Below are positions 6,595 through 10,002 of a DNA stretch of 10,002 bases, piece after piece. The position numbers were made by a program, and so were the translations under genes. Within the stretch, counting starts at the first letter, position 1. Each line of letters begins with the position of its first letter. The stretch covers positions 1 to 10,002 of the forward strand of contig CAJARE010000067.1 in assembly GCA_903944255.1 (NCBI GenBank), in the 5' to 3' direction. A model generated the notes under the pieces. That model ran no database searches, had not been told where the DNA came from, and saw only the letters and a list, made by a program, of their open reading frames with translations. This DNA is from an uncultured beta proteobacterium. Lineage in GTDB: Bacteria > Pseudomonadota > Gammaproteobacteria > Burkholderiales > Burkholderiaceae.

Positions 6595-7281
6595 ATGAGC
6601 AGTCAAGTTGCACTGATGGTTCTTGTAGATATCCAGTCATCAGCAAAAATCAGTGGTATTTTAAGGCTCATGTTTGCAAGGCTCTGGCTTTGGTCAACGC
6701 CAGGACTTGAGTTTTACAAACATATGGGCTCAGGAAAAAATGGGGGGTTCTCTATTCATCCAAGCGGAACTCATCAAGCGCTTTTCTGTGTTTTTCAAGA
6801 TGGTGCTAGTCTCGATGCATTTTGCCAATCTTCCAGACTCATTCGATGGTACAAAGAGCATGCAAAAGATTTCTTTTCTGTAAAACTGAAGGCGTATGCG
6901 CTAAAGGGTCAGTGGTCGGGATTTGTTCCGCAAATTACAGCGCAAGCACCACAATCAGGCCCAATCGTTTCCATTACACGAGCATCGATTAAGCCTTTAT
7001 ATTGTCTGCCCTTTTGGCGTAAGCAACCGGCAGCAGAAGTATCTCTTGAGCAATCATCGGGCTGCATTATTGCTGCCGGTGTCGGAGAAGCACCTTTTTT
7101 TCGCCAAGCCACGTTTACGATCTGGGAATCTCAGGCAGCAATGGATCAATATGCAAGGCAAGGAGCCCACCAGCGCGCTATTAGCGCTTCCTTAAGTGGT
7201 CATTATTTTTCTGAATCCATGTTCTCTCGCTACCTACCCTTTGATGCTCAAGGTAGCTGGAAAGGTCGCACTCTTGGCTAA
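6595..7281 (+). CDS. crtA: CrtA, spheroidene monooxygenase
   Basis: 228 aa from the ATG, about the length of most CrtA proteins. Family landmarks are the start VALMVLVDI, FSIHPSGTHQALFCVF (52-67), GPIVSITRASIKP (122-134), GEAPFFRQATFTIWES (164-179) and GHYFSESMFSRYLPF (202-216). CrtA is a heme-dependent oxygenase of the membrane-associated carotenoid pathway; it puts a keto group on spheroidene, giving spheroidenone, and needs oxygen. The frame is open to a TTG (6577) inside the ppsR end, but that would add six residues with no ribosome binding site, so I prefer the ATG 10 nt after the ppsR stop. The gene overlaps crtD by 8 nt. An aerobic ketocarotenoid pathway fits an aerobic phototroph. Confidence 0.93.
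   Translation: MSSQVALMVLVDIQSSAKISGILRLMFARLWLWSTPGLEFYKHMGSGKNGGFSIHPSGTHQALFCVFQDGASLDAFCQSSRLIRWYKEHAKDFFSVKLKAYALKGQWSGFVPQITAQAPQSGPIVSITRASIKPLYCLPFWRKQPAAEVSLEQSSGCIIAAGVGEAPFFRQATFTIWESQAAMDQYARQGAHQRAISASLSGHYFSESMFSRYLPFDAQGSWKGRTLG
7261..7265 (+). promoter_or_regulatory. Ribosome binding site deciding the crtD start
   Basis: AAAGG lies within the end of crtA, 8 nt before the TTG at 7274. The upstream in-frame ATG at 7244 has only CTACCCTTTG in front of it, so the TTG is the better start although it is a rarer codon. Confidence 0.55.
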
Positions 7282-8839
7282 AGCTCCTGTCATTATTATT
7301 GGTGGTGGCATTGGTGGGCTTACATGCGCCCTTGATCTCGCCTCCTCTGGAGTTGAAGTGATCCTAGTCGAAAAAGAAGCTCAAGTTGGCGGCAAGATTC
7401 GACAAATTAACTGTTCAAATGATCCACTAAAACCTTCTCCAATTGATTCTGGCCCCACAGTCTTTACGATGCGCTGGGTCTTTGATGCCCTCTTTGAAAA
7501 AGCAGGCACTTCTTTAGAGTCAGAATTAAAGCTGGAAAAACTCAACATCCTAGCTAGGCATGCTTGGAACAAAGATGAGAGATTGGATTTATTTTCAGAT
7601 ATAGAGCAGTCAGCTCAAGCAATTGCAGAGTTTTCTTCTCCTGAAGAAGCAAAACGATTTCTACAATTTTCTGCCCAATGTCGCGATCTCTACAAGGCAC
7701 TTGAAAAGCCTTATATGCTTTCAGCTAAGCCGAACTTTGGAGGGATGATTGCTGACTTAGGGATTACTGGATCTAAGGTCTTATACGACATTGGCTTGTT
7801 TAATACTCTCTGGAAATCCCTTGGCAATTATTTCCAAGACCCTAGATTGCGCCAATTATTTGCTCGCTATGCAACCTATTGCGGCTCCTCACCCTATGAA
7901 GCGCCTGCAACTCTGATGCTCATTGCTGATGTTGAAACCCAAGGAGTATGGGCAATTGAAGGTGGCATGTATAGCCTGGTTGCGGCGATTCGCAAGTTAG
8001 CACAAGATCAAGGTGTGCAATTGATGACTGGGAAGGCTTGCGAAGAAATTCTGCTCAAGCATGGTAAAGTCAGCGGCGTTCGATTAACAGATGGAACCTT
8101 ACTCTATGGGGACTATGTTATTTTCAATGGTGATCTTGCTGCTCTCCATAATGGCCTACTCAATTCAGAAGGAATAAAAGCATTTAATGCAAAAATGACT
8201 CCGCCATCACCCGCTAAGAGATCTCTTTCTGCAATGACTTGGTCAATGAATGCAACAGCAGCCGACTTTCCTTTGCTACGACACAATGTTTTCTTTAATC
8301 AAGATTACCAGGCAGAGTTTGATGATATTTTCAATCTGGGTCGTCTCCCCCGTAAACCGACTGTCTATGTATGCGCTCAAGATCAAGGCGATGTTTATCA
8401 ACCAAACTCAAATCAACAAAGGCTACTGTGCCTAGTAAATGCGCCAGCTAAAGGCGATCAATCAGAATTTAATGCCCAGGAAATCGAAAAATGCGAACAC
8501 GAAACCTTTGGTCTTCTGCAACAATGTGGTTTGAACATCGATTTGGACAGCGCTATATGTCATCGTACGACACCCGCTATTTTCAACCAGCTCTTTCCGG
8601 CGACGGGCGGAGCCCTCTATGGCCAAGCCAACCATGGATGGATGGAAACTTTTGGGCGAGCTTCAGCGCAGAGTCCAATTCCGGGACTACTACTAGCGGG
8701 GGGCAGCGTTCATCCGGGGCCGGGAGTTCCAATGGCAGCCCTATCGGGACGCATGGCGGCCGCAACCCTGATGGCACGCCTCGGTTTGACCAATCTGTCG
8801 GGAAGAACGCTTATCTCTGGTGGTACATCGACGCTCTAA
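7274..8839 (+). CDS. crtD: CrtD, hydroxyneurosporene/methoxyneurosporene 3,4-desaturase
   Basis: 521 aa from TTG 7274. An N-terminal FAD-binding fold opens with VIIIGGGIGG (6-15), with the ribose-binding acidic residues near 33-35. DSGPTVFTMRW (58-68), RYATYCGSSPYEAPATL in the middle, and the C-terminal FAD motif AGGSVHPGPGVPMAALSGR (475-493) are characteristic of CrtD rather than phytoene desaturase CrtI. CrtD introduces the C3,4 double bond in 1-hydroxylated carotenoids of the spheroidene/spirilloxanthin branch, the step after CrtC. The first eight bases overlap crtA; the last 202 overlap crtC in another frame. The final 80 codons are much richer in G+C, with many GGG, GCG, CCG and TCG codons, than the rest of the gene. 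The alternative start ATG 7244 would add ten residues. Confidence 0.95.
   Translation: MAKAPVIIIGGGIGGLTCALDLASSGVEVILVEKEAQVGGKIRQINCSNDPLKPSPIDSGPTVFTMRWVFDALFEKAGTSLESELKLEKLNILARHAWNKDERLDLFSDIEQSAQAIAEFSSPEEAKRFLQFSAQCRDLYKALEKPYMLSAKPNFGGMIADLGITGSKVLYDIGLFNTLWKSLGNYFQDPRLRQLFARYATYCGSSPYEAPATLMLIADVETQGVWAIEGGMYSLVAAIRKLAQDQGVQLMTGKACEEILLKHGKVSGVRLTDGTLLYGDYVIFNGDLAALHNGLLNSEGIKAFNAKMTPPSPAKRSLSAMTWSMNATAADFPLLRHNVFFNQDYQAEFDDIFNLGRLPRKPTVYVCAQDQGDVYQPNSNQQRLLCLVNAPAKGDQSEFNAQEIEKCEHETFGLLQQCGLNIDLDSAICHRTTPAIFNQLFPATGGALYGQANHGWMETFGRASAQSPIPGLLLAGGSVHPGPGVPMAALSGRMAAATLMARLGLTNLSGRTLISGGTSTL
8638..8839 (+). other. Dual-coding overlap of crtD and crtC
   Basis: Both frames are open and both encode conserved sequence here: the CrtD FAD motif in one, the CrtC opening (GTPRFDQSV, WWYIDALSDDG) in the other. 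In the crtC frame there is no ATG, GTG, TTG or CTG codon between 8641 and the WWYIDA codons, so an independently started CrtC must begin at 8638 or earlier. The stretch about 8590-8820 is strikingly GC-rich compared with both flanks. Confidence 0.75.
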
Positions 8840-9711
8840 GTGATGATGGGCAACATGGCATTGTCTTAATCGCATTTGTTGGCAGTGTATTTTCACCCTA
8901 CTATGCCTGGGCCAGAAGAGGTGGAGCTTCTGTTAATCCTGAAAATCATTGCTCACTCAATGTTGCGATTTATAGCAAAGGCAAAAATCGCTGGGCTATG
9001 ACTGAGCGTGGCGAAAAACAAGTCTCTCGCAGCTCTACTGAATTTGTGATTGGTCCCAGCAATCTTTGCTGGGATGGCAATAAATTGATCGTCCAAATTC
9101 AAGAGCGTGCAGTACCTTTTGGGCAAAAAGTATCAGGCACTGTTGAACTCTATCCAAATACCCTGTTCAACTTTAGTACACCCTTAGATGCAGCAGGTAA
9201 ACACCGCTGGGGGCCACTTTCTCCTTCAGCAAGAGTGAAGGTAAAGTTAAATTCTCCCGACTTGCGATGGGAAGGTAACGCCTATTTAGACTCAAATGAA
9301 GGTGATGAACCTATCAGCAAATCTTTTCATGAATGGGATTGGTCTAGAGCAGAAATGAGTGGCGGTAGAACTTCGGTCATTTATGATGTTCGAGAAAAGA
9401 ACGCTAAAGAGAAAATCTTAGCGCTCACATTTAATCCCAATGGAACGATTGATCACTTTGAACCCCCTCCAAGGCAAGCTCTGCCAAAAACTATTTGGGG
9501 TATTCAAGGGCATATGCGCAATCCGAGCCCCAAGGGCTTAGAAGTAATTCAGGTTTTAGAAAATACGCCTTTTTATACGCGCTCTGTTTTAAATTCAGAA
9601 CTATTAGGCGAGAAAGTGGTGTCTTTTCATGAGACCTTAAACGTTCCAAAGCTCACCACAGCAGCAACCCAATTCATGCTGCCCTGGAGAATGCCGCGCA
9701 TTACTTGGTAG
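8638..9711 (+). CDS. crtC: CrtC, carotenoid 1,2-hydratase (hydroxyneurosporene synthase)
   Basis: 357 aa from ATG 8638. Conserved parts are WWYIDALSDDG (61-71), SVFSPYYAWARR (83-94), NHCSLNV (103-109), RWAMTERG, HRWGPLSPSARV (189-200), a FHEWDWSRAEM stretch and the ending MLPWRMPR (347-354). CrtC adds water to the end group of neurosporene or lycopene, opening the spheroidene/spirilloxanthin branch used next by CrtD. The first 55 or so residues are Ser/Gly-rich and read across the crtD 3' end. The start is uncertain: 8638 is the nearest possible start upstream of the conserved core but lacks a Shine-Dalgarno, and an in-frame ATG at 8491 would give 406 aa, near the size of Rubrivivax CrtC (about 44 kDa). 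No start is possible downstream without losing WWYIDA. The stop abuts the opposing gene. Confidence 0.92.
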   Translation: MDGNFWASFSAESNSGTTTSGGQRSSGAGSSNGSPIGTHGGRNPDGTPRFDQSVGKNAYLWWYIDALSDDGQHGIVLIAFVGSVFSPYYAWARRGGASVNPENHCSLNVAIYSKGKNRWAMTERGEKQVSRSSTEFVIGPSNLCWDGNKLIVQIQERAVPFGQKVSGTVELYPNTLFNFSTPLDAAGKHRWGPLSPSARVKVKLNSPDLRWEGNAYLDSNEGDEPISKSFHEWDWSRAEMSGGRTSVIYDVREKNAKEKILALTFNPNGTIDHFEPPPRQALPKTIWGIQGHMRNPSPKGLEVIQVLENTPFYTRSVLNSELLGEKVVSFHETLNVPKLTTAATQFMLPWRMPRITW

Positions 9712-10002
9712 TTACTGCATTGCCCTACCGCTCTTGCGAGGATTACGACGTCGCTCCTGTCGTTCCATGAGATCAACGAACCATAGTAAATGATCATGCG
9801 TCGTACCTTCAAAACGCTTTTCATGTGGCACTTCAATCACCGCATCTACTAAGTACTGAATCGCTTTATCAGCATCAACCTGAAGCTGCCTAGAAAATAC
9901 TTTAGAGACTGCAGTAAAGGCTTCTGCCAGAAGAATCACTTTTCTTTTAGACGGGACGTAAGCTCTTGTTGTAATAGAGTCTAAATTGAGTTTTTCTACT
10001 TG
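9712..10002 (-). CDS. Unrecognised protein, C-terminal part (5' end beyond window)
   Basis: The frame is open from the right edge to the TAA at 9712, giving 96 residues, so the gene very likely starts outside the window. A GTG at 9939 is an internal candidate giving 75 aa, but the frame upstream of it stays open. The visible part is mostly polar and helix-prone with no membrane segment: AEAFTAVSKVFSRQLQ, then DADKAIQYLVDAVIEVPHE, a HDHLLWFVDLMERQ stretch and a strongly basic end (RQERRRNPRKSGRAMQ). I do not recognise the family. It is convergent with crtC and the two stop codons are adjacent, so no room is left for a separate terminator; I see no strong hairpin around 9690-9760. Confidence 0.6.
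   Translation of the reverse strand, partial: QVEKLNLDSITTRAYVPSKRKVILLAEAFTAVSKVFSRQLQVDADKAIQYLVDAVIEVPHEKRFEGTTHDHLLWFVDLMERQERRRNPRKSGRAMQ

Noticed and set aside
6909..7195. Open frames on both strands inside crtA
   Set aside because: They are out-of-phase shadows of crtA, which has clear family motifs throughout.
8491..8637. Longer CrtC beginning at ATG 8491 (406 aa)
   Set aside because: The added residues read the conserved CrtD frame out of phase and resemble no CrtC motif I know, and there is no ribosome binding site. It is kept as an alternative because the total length would match some CrtC proteins.
9690..9760. Possible terminator between crtC and the opposing gene
   Set aside because: Only a short CTC-TTGC-GAG stem and the CGACGTCG palindrome are present, with no U tract, and both lie inside coding sequence.

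Overview
The window is part of a purple-bacterial photosynthesis gene cluster. Every well-resolved gene belongs to bacteriochlorophyll synthesis, reaction-centre assembly, photosystem regulation or the spheroidene carotenoid branch. Moderately low GC (judged by eye) together with CrtA/CrtC/CrtD, PpaA and PpsR suggests an aerobic anoxygenic phototrophic betaproteobacterium (Burkholderiales). Photosynthetic Polynucleobacter is my best guess, but this is inference because no search was run.

Layout. Minus strand, right to left from about 4038 to the left edge: bchF, bchM, lhaA, puhA, puhB (cut by the edge). They are tightly packed and probably form one operon making bacteriochlorophyll and assembling the reaction centre / LH1 core. 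A gene-free stretch at 4039-4330 separates this operon from a divergent plus-strand operon: ppaA/aerR (B12-binding antirepressor), ppsR (PAS-PAS-PAS-HTH repressor), crtA, crtD, crtC. The divergent region holds one near-match to the PpsR/CrtJ site, a perfect 8-bp dyad, a short palindrome and a possible sigma-70-type promoter. At the right edge an unrecognised minus-strand gene abuts the crtC stop codon tail to tail.

How the genes work together. PpaA and PpsR would sense B12/light and redox and control both operons through the shared region. BchM and BchF act at an early and a later step of bacteriochlorophyll synthesis. LhaA, PuhA and PuhB build the core complex. CrtC, CrtD and CrtA hydrate, desaturate and oxygenate the carotenoids that fill it.

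Most notable points. (1) BchF carries a C-terminal extension whose last 41 residues align without gaps to an LH1 beta (PufB) antenna polypeptide, including both histidines. It appears to be a fusion of a bacteriochlorophyll-synthesis enzyme and an antenna-like helix. (2) bchN, bchB, bchH and bchL, which usually lie between bchF and bchM, are absent here. (3) crtD and crtC overlap by at least 202 nt in different frames, inside a conspicuously GC-rich patch.
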